Part shown: positions 1-6,345 of the stretch, piece after piece
How the letters are laid out: each line of letters opens with the position of its first letter
How positions within the stretch are numbered: the first letter of the stretch is position 1
Assembly (NCBI GenBank): GCA_964453035.1
Contig: CAYVOX010000095.1
Span: forward strand, 1 to 12,868
Direction: 5' to 3'
Source of the DNA: CAYVOX01 sp964453035
Lineage (GTDB): Bacteria > Chloroflexota > Anaerolineae > Anaerolineales > Anaerolineaceae
Length of the DNA: 12,868 bases
Program-made: the position numbers and the translations under genes
Notes under the pieces: generated by a model
Databases searched by the model: none
What the model saw: only the letters and a program-made list of their open reading frames with translations
Told to the model about the DNA's origin: nothing

Positions 1-782
1 AAGACCATGCCAGTATTCTGGACGGGGCGCGGTTGAGCTACGGCAAGCTGGAGCGCTTTAACCACAATGATATTCCGCATTTGGAGCGCGTCCTGGCTTC
101 AATTCCGGAAAGCAGCGGGAAGTTAATCGTGGTGGATGGATTGTTCTCGATGGGTGGAGACCTGGCGCCGCTGCCAGAGATTGTGACCGCCGCAAAGAAA
201 TTCGGGGCGCGGATCATGGTGGATGATGCCCATGGGATGGGCGTGGTTGGAGGCGGAAGGGGCACGGCAGCGCATTACGGCCTGACCCAGGAAACCGACC
301 TGATTATGTCCACCTTTAGTAAGTCATTTGCCTCGCTGGGAGGTTTTGTTGCGGGTGAGTCGGATGTGATTATGTACATCAAGCATGCGGCTCGTTCGCT
401 CATATTCAGCGCGAGCATTCCTCCGGCTAACGCTGCGGCAGCCCTGGCTGCGCTACACATCATGCAGACAGAGCCGGAACGCGTAGCGCGGGTGAATGCG
501 ATTGCAGAACGTATGCGCCGAGACTTCTCGGCACTGGGATTCAATATCGGACATTCCGTTTCGCCCATCATTCCCATCATCATTGGGGATGACATGTTGA
601 CCTTCCTCACCTGGAAGCGGCTGTTTGACGAGGGTGTCTTTGTCAACCCGGTTATTTCACCGGCAACACCGCCCGGAATGCAGTTGCTGCGTACCAGCTA
701 CATGGCTACGCACACCGACGCGCAGATGGACAAGGTCATTGCCACCTTTGAAAAAGTTGGAAAAGAGATGGGATTAATCTAA
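1..782 (+). CDS. Alpha-oxoamine synthase family PLP enzyme (5'-truncated), serine palmitoyltransferase/BioF/KBL-like
   Basis: The reading frame is already open at base 3 (DHASILDGARLSYGK), so the gene begins before the window. About 259 residues of an expected 390-400 are present, including the intact C-terminus. Visible motifs are the cofactor-contacting VDDAHG (near 220-237) and FSKSFASLGGF, whose lysine (codon 321-323) should form the PLP Schiff base. The family joins an acyl-CoA to an amino acid with loss of CO2: BioF makes 8-amino-7-oxononanoate, Kbl makes 2-amino-3-ketobutyrate, and serine palmitoyltransferase makes 3-ketosphinganine. The C-terminal stretch GVFVNPVISPATPPGM followed by LRTSYMATHT reads more like the serine palmitoyltransferase branch to me, but I cannot settle the substrate. 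The TTG at 33 is internal and is not the true start. It converges on degV with a 12-base gap. Confidence 0.9.
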   Translation, partial: DHASILDGARLSYGKLERFNHNDIPHLERVLASIPESSGKLIVVDGLFSMGGDLAPLPEIVTAAKKFGARIMVDDAHGMGVVGGGRGTAAHYGLTQETDLIMSTFSKSFASLGGFVAGESDVIMYIKHAARSLIFSASIPPANAAAALAALHIMQTEPERVARVNAIAERMRRDFSALGFNIGHSVSPIIPIIIGDDMLTFLTWKRLFDEGVFVNPVISPATPPGMQLLRTSYMATHTDAQMDKVIATFEKVGKEMGLI

Positions 783-794
783 CCAGACCGGTGC

Positions 795-1628
795 CTATTT
801 CATCATGTAAATAATGCCAATCGTGTTGGGGCCGCAGTGGCTGGCAATCGTGGCACCGGCGATAGTGGTGTGGAGATGCTCAATGGCGGCAAGCTCGCGG
901 AGCTTGCCTTCCAGGTAGGTTGCGTCTTGATGGCAACCGGTGTGGGTGATGAAAACATGGTGCGGGTCGAGATCAGCCAGGTTTGATTTAAAATCGAGGA
1001 TGAGCGAATCCAGCGCCTTTTTGCGTGAGCCGGTTATTTTCTCTTTAACTCCGAGCGTGCCATCAGGACGCATGTGGATGACCGGACGGATTTTTAGCAG
1101 GCTGCTGACGACCATCGATAGCGCGGAACAACGCCCCCCTTTGTAAAGGTAATCGAGCGTGTCGATAACGAAAGAAGTGCGAATCTTTGGAGCAGCAAGG
1201 GTGATTTCCTCAGCAATTTGAGTTGAGGAGAGATCCTGGTCACGTAGTGCCGCTGCTTTAAGGGTGAGCAGCCCGATGCCGGTTGATAAATTGAGTGAAT
1301 CGATGATTTTTACGGCGGGATTACCCAACTGCTGGCTGGCAAGTTGCGCGTTGTTGATGGTGGCGCTCAGTTTGGAACTGATTCCGATGAAAAGGGATTC
1401 GCCGGGTCGCTCAAAGAATCGGGCGAATTCGGCTACGGAAGGGGCTGAGGTTTTGGGCAGCATGCCGGATTCGGCGACCATGGAGAAGAGGGTCGGCGTA
1501 TCAAGTTCAACGCGGTCTTTGTAGGATTGGTTATTGATAAAAACTGCCAGACTGATAAAATTGATGCCGTACTGCTCTAAAAGTTCTGGGCTGAGGTCGC
1601 TGCAGCTATCAGTAAGAATGTGGATCAA
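795..1628 (-). CDS. DegV family protein (fatty-acid binding)
   Basis: This 277-residue protein matches the usual length and motif order of DegV/FakB proteins: an N-terminal IHILTDSCSDL strand-loop, the TSAPS segment (residues 60-64), a serine-rich SSKLSAT loop (about 84-90), a DSLNLSTGIG stretch (about 110-119) and a later YKGGRCSA motif. The family binds a fatty acid in a cleft between two domains. In Firmicutes, FakB proteins present the lipid to the kinase FakA for phospholipid synthesis. No fakA is visible here, so the role is only inferred. I start at the TTG at 1628-1626 because it gives the standard DegV N-terminus and has GAGGTG a few bases upstream. A second TTG five codons earlier (1643) is possible. 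It is divergent from the HAD gene across about 100 bases. Confidence 0.9.
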   Translation of the reverse strand: MIHILTDSCSDLSPELLEQYGINFISLAVFINNQSYKDRVELDTPTLFSMVAESGMLPKTSAPSVAEFARFFERPGESLFIGISSKLSATINNAQLASQQLGNPAVKIIDSLNLSTGIGLLTLKAAALRDQDLSSTQIAEEITLAAPKIRTSFVIDTLDYLYKGGRCSALSMVVSSLLKIRPVIHMRPDGTLGVKEKITGSRKKALDSLILDFKSNLADLDPHHVFITHTGCHQDATYLEGKLRELAAIEHLHTTIAGATIASHCGPNTIGIIYMMK

Positions 1629-1730
1629 TCCTGCACCTCGCAATGTGGTTTGTTGTCGCGTTAGAGATCCAATATTGATTCAACTACCGGAAAATTTTGC
1701 CAATTATAACTGATTCTTAAGGTAAAGCCC

Positions 1731-2906
1731 TTGCCGAAAAAGATTATTCTGTTGTTTGATTTAGATGGGGTGCTGGTGAAACCCGGGGGATACAGGGCGG
1801 CCTCGCGAGATACTTTGCTGTTTTTTCTTGACAAGATGAGCGTGACGACCAATTTACCTGGCGAAGATGGGCTGGCGCAGTTTGAATCCATCACGATTAC
1901 GAACGAATGGGATATGGTGCCGCTCGCTCTGGCGATGGTGATGGAAGCGCTGTACCAGAACATGCGATTTACTCCTCAGGCAAAAACGCTTGCGGAGAGC
2001 ATGGAAACAATTCGCGGGAGCGGTGTAAAAACGGCGGAGGTGGATTATTTTGCGTCAATTAACCGGTTGCAAAGTCTGTTGAAACCGCACCAGGTTCCAT
2101 GCCGGGCAGTCCTGGCGGGTTGTGAAGCTGGTGAAGCGGGAGGGGTGTTCAGGTCGGTGCCGCTGCCAGTGCTGAGAGAATTACTGGGCCACACGCGGGA
2201 CGTGCGGCGCTCACCAACGACGCGGATTTTTCAGCAGATGATATTGGGAAGCGAATTATTCAGCCAGACTTACGGCCTTGAAGCTGACTTGCAGTGCAAG
2301 TCCTACCTTCTGGAATTGGACCGCCCGCTGCTAACTGAGGAAAGCCGCGAATTCTTGAGATTGGGATTGCAGACCGGGCGTTTATTCTGCGCGGGGTTGA
2401 CGCTGAGGCCGTCGCTTCCACCAGGTGCTAACCAGAACGGCAATGCGATTTATTCGCCGGAGACTGAGCTGGCCCGGCGGTTCATCGGGTTGGAGGCGTT
2501 GCCCGTCATTGGCTACGGGGAGATGCACCTGCTGGCTGAGCGATTGGGCGTGGAGGCTGACAGTGTGATTAAACCTTCGCCTTTCCAGGCCTTGACGGCG
2601 CTTGCTGTTGCGGTCAATTTGAACCTGATGGCGGCTTATGCATGGGTGGAAAGGGGGTATCGGGAGGCTGCTCTGGAGGATGGGGGGATTCTCAACTCAA
2701 ATGATGAGATTGAGTTGCGCGTGTTTGAGGACTCGGTGGTTGGCATCCTGGCTTGCCAGCGGGCAGTAGCGATGCTGAGCCAATTTGTCAACACCCGCCT
2801 GTATGCACACGGTATCGGCAGCCATGCGGGGAAGGTGGCGGCACTCAAAGCGGTGGGGGCGACGATTGACGCAGATATCAACCAGGCGCTGCAAAGGTTA
2901 GCCTGA
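1731..2906 (+). CDS. HAD-superfamily hydrolase-like protein with a large inserted domain
   Basis: The 391-residue protein opens with the HAD catalytic motif I, FDLDGVL (nucleophile D10 and acid/base D12). Later it has a Thr in LTLRPS (T224) as a candidate motif II, a lysine in VIKPSPF (K281) as motif III, and RVFEDSVVG (about 330-338) as motif IV. This order supports a HAD phosphohydrolase or phosphotransferase fold. About 200 residues separate motif I from motif II, far more than in simple phosphoglycolate phosphatases, so a large cap domain is inferred. I do not recognise the cap, and the substrate is unknown. The start is TTG at 1731 with AAGGT seven bases upstream, and it immediately precedes the hydrophobic strand leading to DLDG. 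The gene ends 9 bases from the convergent corA stop. An alternative is a HAD-derived protein with a non-hydrolytic role. Confidence 0.8.
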   Translation: MPKKIILLFDLDGVLVKPGGYRAASRDTLLFFLDKMSVTTNLPGEDGLAQFESITITNEWDMVPLALAMVMEALYQNMRFTPQAKTLAESMETIRGSGVKTAEVDYFASINRLQSLLKPHQVPCRAVLAGCEAGEAGGVFRSVPLPVLRELLGHTRDVRRSPTTRIFQQMILGSELFSQTYGLEADLQCKSYLLELDRPLLTEESREFLRLGLQTGRLFCAGLTLRPSLPPGANQNGNAIYSPETELARRFIGLEALPVIGYGEMHLLAERLGVEADSVIKPSPFQALTALAVAVNLNLMAAYAWVERGYREAALEDGGILNSNDEIELRVFEDSVVGILACQRAVAMLSQFVNTRLYAHGIGSHAGKVAALKAVGATIDADINQALQRLA

Positions 2907-2915
2907 ACTTGAGAA

Positions 2916-3893
2916 CTAGAACCAGCCACGTTTTTTGAAGAAGATGACCAGCCCGGCAAAGATGGCGACAAAGACAACCCAGGCAAATAAGTAGCCATAG
3001 GGCCAGCTTATCTCTGGCATGAAGTGAAAGTTCATGCCGTAAACGCCAGCGACAAAGGACATGGGCAGGAAAATGGTGGAAACGATGGTGAGCGCCTTCA
3101 TGATATTGTTGAGGCGCAGGGAGGTTGAGTTGAGGTAGATATCCAGCGCGCCGGTGACAATATCACGAATGGTTTCGGTCAGGTCCTGGATGCGAACAAG
3201 GTGATCGTAAATATCACGGAAGTAGATGCGGCTCTGACGGTCAATTTGAGGAAAGTCGTCGCGGCTAAGGCGGTTCATGATTTCACGCTGGGGCGAGATG
3301 ATGCGGCGCATCGCCATGAGGGAGTGCTTGAGATTGAGGATGCGTTCCAGGATCTGGGGGTTGGGTTTTTCCACAACTGAGTCCTCCATCCACTCGATTT
3401 CCTCATCCATTTTGTCAATGACGGGCATGTAATCGTCCACCAGGACGTCAAGAATGGCATGGCAAAGAAAATCGGCACCGTTGGCGTGCAGACGGTAATC
3501 GCGACTGAGCGCCTCGCGAATGTGAGTAACCGGATGAAGTGACTCTTCCATATGGCTGGTGACAAGATAATTTTGGCCGAGAAAGAGGTTGAGTTCCATC
3601 GTTTCGAGTGATTCGAAAGATTGTTGGGGGTGAATGGCATGGGCGATGATGAAGAGGTAGCTGCCAAAATCATCCACCTTAGGCGGCTGATAGCCTTTGC
3701 TCTGGCAATCTTCAATGGAGAGGGGATGGAAGTTGAAAATCTGGCTGAGGATGAGCCTGGATTCTTCGGGCGTGGGGGCTTCAAGGCTGACCCAGAGCAG
3801 GCCTTCTTGATCTTGCAGGGCGGTGCTTATTTGCTCGGGGGTTAAATCAAGCATGGCTTCACCCTGGCGTGGATAATAAATGGAATGAATCAT
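2916..3893 (-). CDS. corA: CorA-type divalent cation (Mg2+/Co2+) transporter
   Basis: This is a 325-residue inner-membrane protein. The C-terminus holds the CorA signature YGMNF (285-289) at the end of the first membrane helix (about 258-281). A short periplasmic loop follows (HFMPEISWPYG), then a second helix (about 301-318) and the positively charged tail KKRGWF. The long N-terminal part is the cytosolic domain, rich in acidic and helical sequence, as usual for CorA. The family forms pentameric channels importing Mg2+ and sometimes Co2+ or Ni2+. I chose ATG 3893-3891, giving IHSIYYPRQGEA, because GGAG lies seven bases upstream and a good promoter sits just before it. A longer frame to 4007 would run through that promoter and into the divergent peroxiredoxin leader. 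Confidence 0.95.
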   Translation of the reverse strand: MIHSIYYPRQGEAMLDLTPEQISTALQDQEGLLWVSLEAPTPEESRLILSQIFNFHPLSIEDCQSKGYQPPKVDDFGSYLFIIAHAIHPQQSFESLETMELNLFLGQNYLVTSHMEESLHPVTHIREALSRDYRLHANGADFLCHAILDVLVDDYMPVIDKMDEEIEWMEDSVVEKPNPQILERILNLKHSLMAMRRIISPQREIMNRLSRDDFPQIDRQSRIYFRDIYDHLVRIQDLTETIRDIVTGALDIYLNSTSLRLNNIMKALTIVSTIFLPMSFVAGVYGMNFHFMPEISWPYGYLFAWVVFVAIFAGLVIFFKKRGWF

Positions 3894-3917
3894 GGCTTTA
3901 CTCCTGCCAGAGAATAT

Positions 3918-3946
3918 ACCATAAGATGCAACGGTACATGTGTCAA
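3918..3946 (-). promoter_or_regulatory. Sigma70-type promoter for corA
   Basis: On the minus strand a perfect TTGACA (3946-3941) is followed by a 17-base spacer and TATGGT (3923-3918), a 4/6 match to the -10 box. Transcription would start near 3911, leaving a leader of about 18 bases that contains the GGAG ribosome binding site. It is divergent from the peroxiredoxin promoter region. Confidence 0.6.
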
Positions 3947-3982
3947 GAAAATGTGACGCAAAAAGAGAGACGCTTTGTGATT

Positions 3983-3996
3983 TTATTGTATAATAA
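3983..3996 (+). promoter_or_regulatory. Probable -10 region of the peroxiredoxin gene, inside a small inverted repeat
   Basis: A perfect TATAAT lies at 3989-3994, 45 bases before the first start codon. I see no convincing -35 hexamer at normal spacing, so an activator or a weak promoter is possible. The box sits within TTATT-GTAT-AATAA (3983-3996), a 5-4-5 inverted repeat. A repressor there would cover the -10. The resemblance to AT-rich Fur/PerR-family operators is only suggestive. Confidence 0.4.
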
Positions 3997-4039
3997 TTTT
4001 GATCCACAACATCGAGAGCTGAACGGAAAAGGAGGAATT

Positions 4040-4750
4040 ATGGCCGAGAAAAAGGAATCGTGCGTTAAACCAACCCAGGGGCCGATTATGCCGGCGGGTG
4101 CAGCACCCGTCAGCGCAGCGCCCAAACAACTTGAAAAGGAGGTGAAAATGTTAGCACGTGTTGGACAGCCGGCGCCTGATTTTGAGGCGACCGCCTATCA
4201 AAATGGTGGTTTTAAGAATGTAAAACTCTCAGACTACAAAGGGAAATGGATAGTCATTTGCTTCTATCCGGGTGATTTCACCTTTGTCTGACCTACCGAA
4301 CTCTCGGCAGTTGCCGTGAAATACAAAGAGTTGCAGGAGCTCGGGGTGGAAGTTTTCTCCTTGAGCACCGACAGCCGCTTCACGCACAAAATCTGGCAGG
4401 AAGAAGAATTATCCAAGATGGTGCCTGGTGGTGTGCCTTTCCCCATGTTATCAGATGCCGGGGGCAGGATCGGCGAAGTTTACGGGGTGTACGATGAGGC
4501 TGCCGGCGTGGATATCCGCGGGCGTTTTCTCATTGATCCCAATTTTGTCATCCGCGCCATGGAAGTGATGACACCGGAAGTGGGACGAAACGTCTCGGAG
4601 CTGGTTCGCCAGGTGAAAGCCTTCCAACACGTGGTTGCAACAGGTGAAGTGACACCTTCTGGTTGGCAGCCAGGAAAACCAACCTTGACTCCGGGCCCTG
4701 AACTGGCTGGTAAGGTCTGGAAAGTCTGGAAAGTGGAAAACGCATTCTAA
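4040..4750 (+). CDS. Selenocysteine-containing peroxiredoxin (AhpC/Prx1 type), TGA at 4289-4291 read as Sec
   Basis: The frame is continuous from ATG 4040 to TAA 4748-4750 except for one TGA at 4289-4291, at the peroxidatic-cysteine position: FYPGDFTFV-U-PTEL (family norm DFTFVCPTEL). Reading it as Sec gives 236 residues with Sec84 (200 residues and Sec48 from the internal start). Peroxiredoxins reduce H2O2 and organic peroxides, and selenoprotein members such as Eubacterium acidaminophilum PrxU are known. The active-site Thr (TFV-U), the later Arg (GRFLIDP region) and the AhpC-like C-terminus are intact. The C-terminal EVCP motif reads EVTPSGW, so the usual resolving cysteine is absent. Remaining cysteines are Cys8 (N-terminal extension) and Cys74 (VICFYPG). 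ATG 4040 has GGAGGA upstream; a second in-frame ATG at 4148 has AAGGAGGT and gives the usual family N-terminus. A plain TGC/TGT-to-TGA sequencing error or mutation is the alternative. Confidence 0.88.
4136..4150 (+). promoter_or_regulatory. Internal ribosome binding site and second start of the selenoperoxiredoxin
   Basis: AAGGAGGT (4136-4143), close to a perfect anti-16S match, lies 4 bases before an in-frame ATG (4148-4150). Translation from it gives MLARVGQPAPDF, the standard N-terminus of AhpC-type peroxiredoxins. The upstream start at 4040 also has a good GGAGGA. Both a 236- and a 200-residue form are therefore plausible from one mRNA. Confidence 0.6.
4289..4332 (+). promoter_or_regulatory. 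Bacterial SECIS-like element directly after the UGA codon
   Basis: After TGA (4289-4291) the RNA can fold CGGC (4305-4308) with GCCG (4313-4316) around the loop AGUU. Seventeen bases separate the UGA from the loop, and G is the second loop base. Both features agree with the published bacterial SECIS consensus (16-37 bases to the loop and a G among the first two loop bases). A lower helix AACUCU/AGAGUU (4299-4304 with 4327-4332) can form with a 10-base bulge on the 3' side. SelB would bind this hairpin to deliver Sec-tRNA. The apical stem is short, so folding is plausible but unproven. Confidence 0.6.
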
Positions 4751-4773
4751 TCATCCCTTTAGCTCTCGATGAA

Positions 4774-4805
4774 AAAGCGGGCGCCCTGCAAATGGCGCCC
4801 GCTTT
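4774..4805 (+). terminator. Hairpin terminator after the selenoperoxiredoxin gene
   Basis: A perfect 12-bp stem (AAAGCGGGCGCC paired with GGCGCCCGCTTT) with an 8-base loop starts 24 bases after the stop codon. The downstream strand has only TTT then ATGGTTAAATTTT, so the U-tract is weak, but the stem is long and GC-rich. It separates this gene from the SCP2 gene. Confidence 0.75.
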
Positions 4806-4853
4806 ATGGTTAAATTTTGGTAAAATATTGTTATCTTAGCATGGAGGAATCTT

Positions 4854-5195
4854 GTGGAAGAATTCTCATTGAATCAACTCATTCATATGCTGCCAGATTA
4901 TTTTCAGCCGGAACGAGCCGCGGGAGTGGATGTGAGTGTGCAGGTGAACCTGGCAGGCGAAAAGGGCGGTGTGTGGGTCGTCACCATCCAGAACCAGACG
5001 TGCAAGGTAACCGATGGCATTTGCGAGCTGCCAACCATCACAGTGGAAGCGGAAGCGCAAGACGTGCTGGATATGATTAACGGGAGCCTGGATCCGATGT
5101 CTGCTTTTATGATGGGTCGTCTGCGGTTGAAGGGTGACCGCGGTAAGGCTATGAAGCTCATCTCGCTGTTCAAGGTGACCTCGCTGCCGTTCTAG
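4854..5195 (+). CDS. SCP2 sterol-transfer domain protein
   Basis: The 113-residue protein is a single SCP2-like domain with no signal peptide or membrane segment. Visible family traits are the alternating strands VSVQVNLAG, GVWVVTIQNQ and ITVEAEAQDVLDMING, then DPMSAFMMGRLRLKGD, which matches the characteristic end of SCP2 domains (a phenylalanine-methionine helix, then G-R/K-L-x-x-x-GD). The domain has a hydrophobic cavity that binds lipids or acyl-CoA; the bacterial ligand is unknown. The start is GTG 4854 because GGAGG (4843-4847) lies six bases upstream. A frame at 4817-5080 overlaps it but has no family signature. It is flanked by two terminators, so it is probably a single-gene unit. 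I could not identify its promoter. Confidence 0.85.
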   Translation: MEEFSLNQLIHMLPDYFQPERAAGVDVSVQVNLAGEKGGVWVVTIQNQTCKVTDGICELPTITVEAEAQDVLDMINGSLDPMSAFMMGRLRLKGDRGKAMKLISLFKVTSLPF

Positions 5196-5210
5196 GCGCG
5201 GAAATTCATG

Positions 5211-5251
5211 AAAGAATCGGGCTGGAAGAGTCTTCCAGCCCGATTCTTTTT
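5211..5251 (+). terminator. Strong rho-independent terminator between SCP2 and MIP18 genes
   Basis: A 17-bp perfect stem (5211-5227 with 5233-5249) closes the loop GAGTC, and the 3' arm runs into five Ts (5247-5251). It lies 15 bases after the SCP2 stop. On the minus strand the same stem ends in a shorter T run, so it may also stop the convergent sufR-MIP18 transcript ending at 5275. Confidence 0.88.
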
Positions 5252-5274
5252 GGTTGAGAAGTAGAACTTAGTGA

Positions 5275-5622
5275 TTAATACAGGCCCCAATCGCCGCCCA
5301 GACCTTCTTCCATCATGTCAAAATCCCAGGGTTCCATGCCAAAATCAATAGCGGTCTGTCGTCCGAGGATTTCTTCAGCTTTGGCGCGGGTGGTTTCGAG
5401 CATGGACGGACCGTAAGGGCAGAACGGGGTGGTGAGAATCATTTTGACAATGGCGTGGTCGGGCTCGATGGTAACGTTGCGAACCAGGCCGAGCTGGATG
5501 ATGTTGAGATTAATTTCAGGGTCAACCACTTCAGCCAGGCCGTCTTTGAGCTTCTGGGTAAGTTCGGGGAACTGGGATTCACAATCCCAGGTAGGGCGGT
5601 TGGTGCCAGGGGTTGGGCTCAT
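5275..5622 (-). CDS. MIP18/DUF59 family Fe-S assembly protein (SufT-like)
   Basis: The 115-residue protein carries the DUF59 core: LAEVVDPEINLNIIQLGLV (VVDPEI at 32-37) and LTTPFCPYGP (63-72, conserved Cys68), ending with EPWDFDMM and an acidic tail. Members act as auxiliary factors delivering or maturing Fe-S clusters (SufT in Staphylococcus aureus, MIP18/CIA2 in eukaryotes) and also occur in phenylacetate oxidation (PaaD). The neighbouring suf genes favour the Fe-S role. The start ATG 5622-5620 overlaps the sufR stop as ATGA and has GGAG eight bases upstream; a longer frame to 5667 lies inside sufR. The overlap suggests coupled translation with sufR. Confidence 0.9.
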   Translation of the reverse strand: MSPTPGTNRPTWDCESQFPELTQKLKDGLAEVVDPEINLNIIQLGLVRNVTIEPDHAIVKMILTTPFCPYGPSMLETTRAKAEEILGRQTAIDFGMEPWDFDMMEEGLGGDWGLY

Positions 5623-6251
5623 TTGGTCGACTCCGTGAGGTGAGTAAGGGGGACAAGGTAGGAACAACGGTCATCGCCGTGTAAAACACAGGTGATTTTT
5701 TCCGCGGGGATATTGAGGACCGTCGAAATGACGGTGTGGTCAACAGCGCAGACTTCCGGGTGGTGTTCGCCCACATGGAAAAATGGGCAGGTTATCTCGT
5801 TAATCTGATAGCCTTCGGGTTTCTTCTCCCATTCGACGATGAAACCTTCCTGAGCAAGGGCTTCCTGAACCAGGTTGAGCTTTTCTTCGATGGAGAGCTT
5901 GCTGGCCTTTTGTGCGTAGGGATGAGACATGTCGAGGGCAATCTGGGTGAATAATTCTTTGACGGCAGGCGAGGGCATGGATTGCTTGAGCTGGTCAAGC
6001 AGGCGGTTGGTGAGGCGGAAGTAGCGAGTGGGGAAGCGCTCCAGGCCTTTTTCGGTGAGGAAGTAAACCAGGCGAGGACGACCCACGCCGTGGCGCTCTT
6101 CCTCGGAGGTGACCAGGGCTTCGGCCTCCATAGAGGAGAGGTGGTGGCGAACAGAAATGGCGCTGATGCCAACCGCGTCTGCAAGGTCATTGATGGTGCA
6201 GCGGGGTTGAGCTGCCAGGGTGAGAAATATTCGCTCTCGCGTGCTTTTCAT
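5619..6251 (-). CDS. sufR: SufR-like Fe-S cluster-sensing transcriptional repressor
   Basis: This 210-residue regulator has an N-terminal winged helix-turn-helix: CTINDLADAVGISAISVRHHL (about 18-38) as the recognition unit and GVGRPRLVYFLTEKG (55-69) as the wing. The C-terminal part has four cysteines, C155, C168, C188 and C196 (C-x12-C-x19-C-x7-C), in the VGEHHPEVCAVDH region typical of SufR. In cyanobacteria and actinobacteria SufR binds a [4Fe-4S] cluster and represses suf genes when clusters are sufficient. Which of the four cysteines are ligands cannot be told from sequence. The start ATG 6251 has AGGA about 10 bases upstream. The gene is divergent from the suf operon and forms an ATGA-overlapping pair with the MIP18 gene. 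A 30-bp palindrome in its promoter points to autoregulation. Confidence 0.92.
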   Translation of the reverse strand: MKSTRERIFLTLAAQPRCTINDLADAVGISAISVRHHLSSMEAEALVTSEEERHGVGRPRLVYFLTEKGLERFPTRYFRLTNRLLDQLKQSMPSPAVKELFTQIALDMSHPYAQKASKLSIEEKLNLVQEALAQEGFIVEWEKKPEGYQINEITCPFFHVGEHHPEVCAVDHTVISTVLNIPAEKITCVLHGDDRCSYLVPLTHLTESTK

Positions 6252-6288
6252 GCTTAGTTTTTCCTGCCTGAAATTGAATTCATAAATG

Positions 6289-6318
6289 AGTTTATCACAC
6301 GCGAGGTAAATTTGTCAA
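6289..6318 (-). promoter_or_regulatory. sufR promoter
   Basis: On the minus strand TTGACA (6318-6313) is followed by 18 bases and TAAACT (6294-6289), preceded by TGA as an extended -10. Transcription would begin about 30-40 bases before the sufR ATG. The first three bases of the -35 box are also the end of the palindrome at 6316-6345. Confidence 0.65.
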
Positions 6319-6345
6319 TATTTTATATTTTTATATAATAAATTG
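6316..6345. promoter_or_regulatory. Candidate SufR operator at the sufR promoter
   Basis: This is a 30-bp imperfect palindrome, CAAT-N22-ATTG at its ends, with 11 of 15 base pairs symmetric. Read in the sufR direction it ends ATATTGACA, so its last three bases are the start of the -35 box. Aligned in promoter orientation it is 24/30 identical to the site at 7294-7323 before sufC. I infer that SufR binds both. The AT-richness makes chance similarity a real concern, but the equal length and identical placement at the -35 box argue against chance. Confidence 0.6.

Noticed and set aside
1704..1710. Back-to-back -10 boxes between degV and the HAD gene (TATAAC forward, TATAAT reverse)
   Set aside because: No -35 hexamer at suitable spacing on either strand, so I do not call a promoter.
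3894..4007. Longer CorA start at 4007
   Set aside because: The added residues do not look like CorA, and this start would place the corA promoter inside the coding region.
3869..4039. Longer peroxiredoxin start at 3869
   Set aside because: It would overlap the corA start and run through both promoters. The frame there has no protein-like character, and ATG 4040 has a strong ribosome binding site.
4289..4291. TGA as an ordinary stop, making two fragments or a pseudogene
   Set aside because: The TGA replaces exactly the catalytic Cys codon, both sides are well conserved with no other lesion, and a SECIS-like hairpin follows at the right distance. Error or decay remains possible but is less likely.
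4817..5080. Alternative frame over the SCP2 gene
   Set aside because: It is Arg/Gly/Ser-rich with no family match, and it overlaps a well-supported SCP2 domain in another frame.
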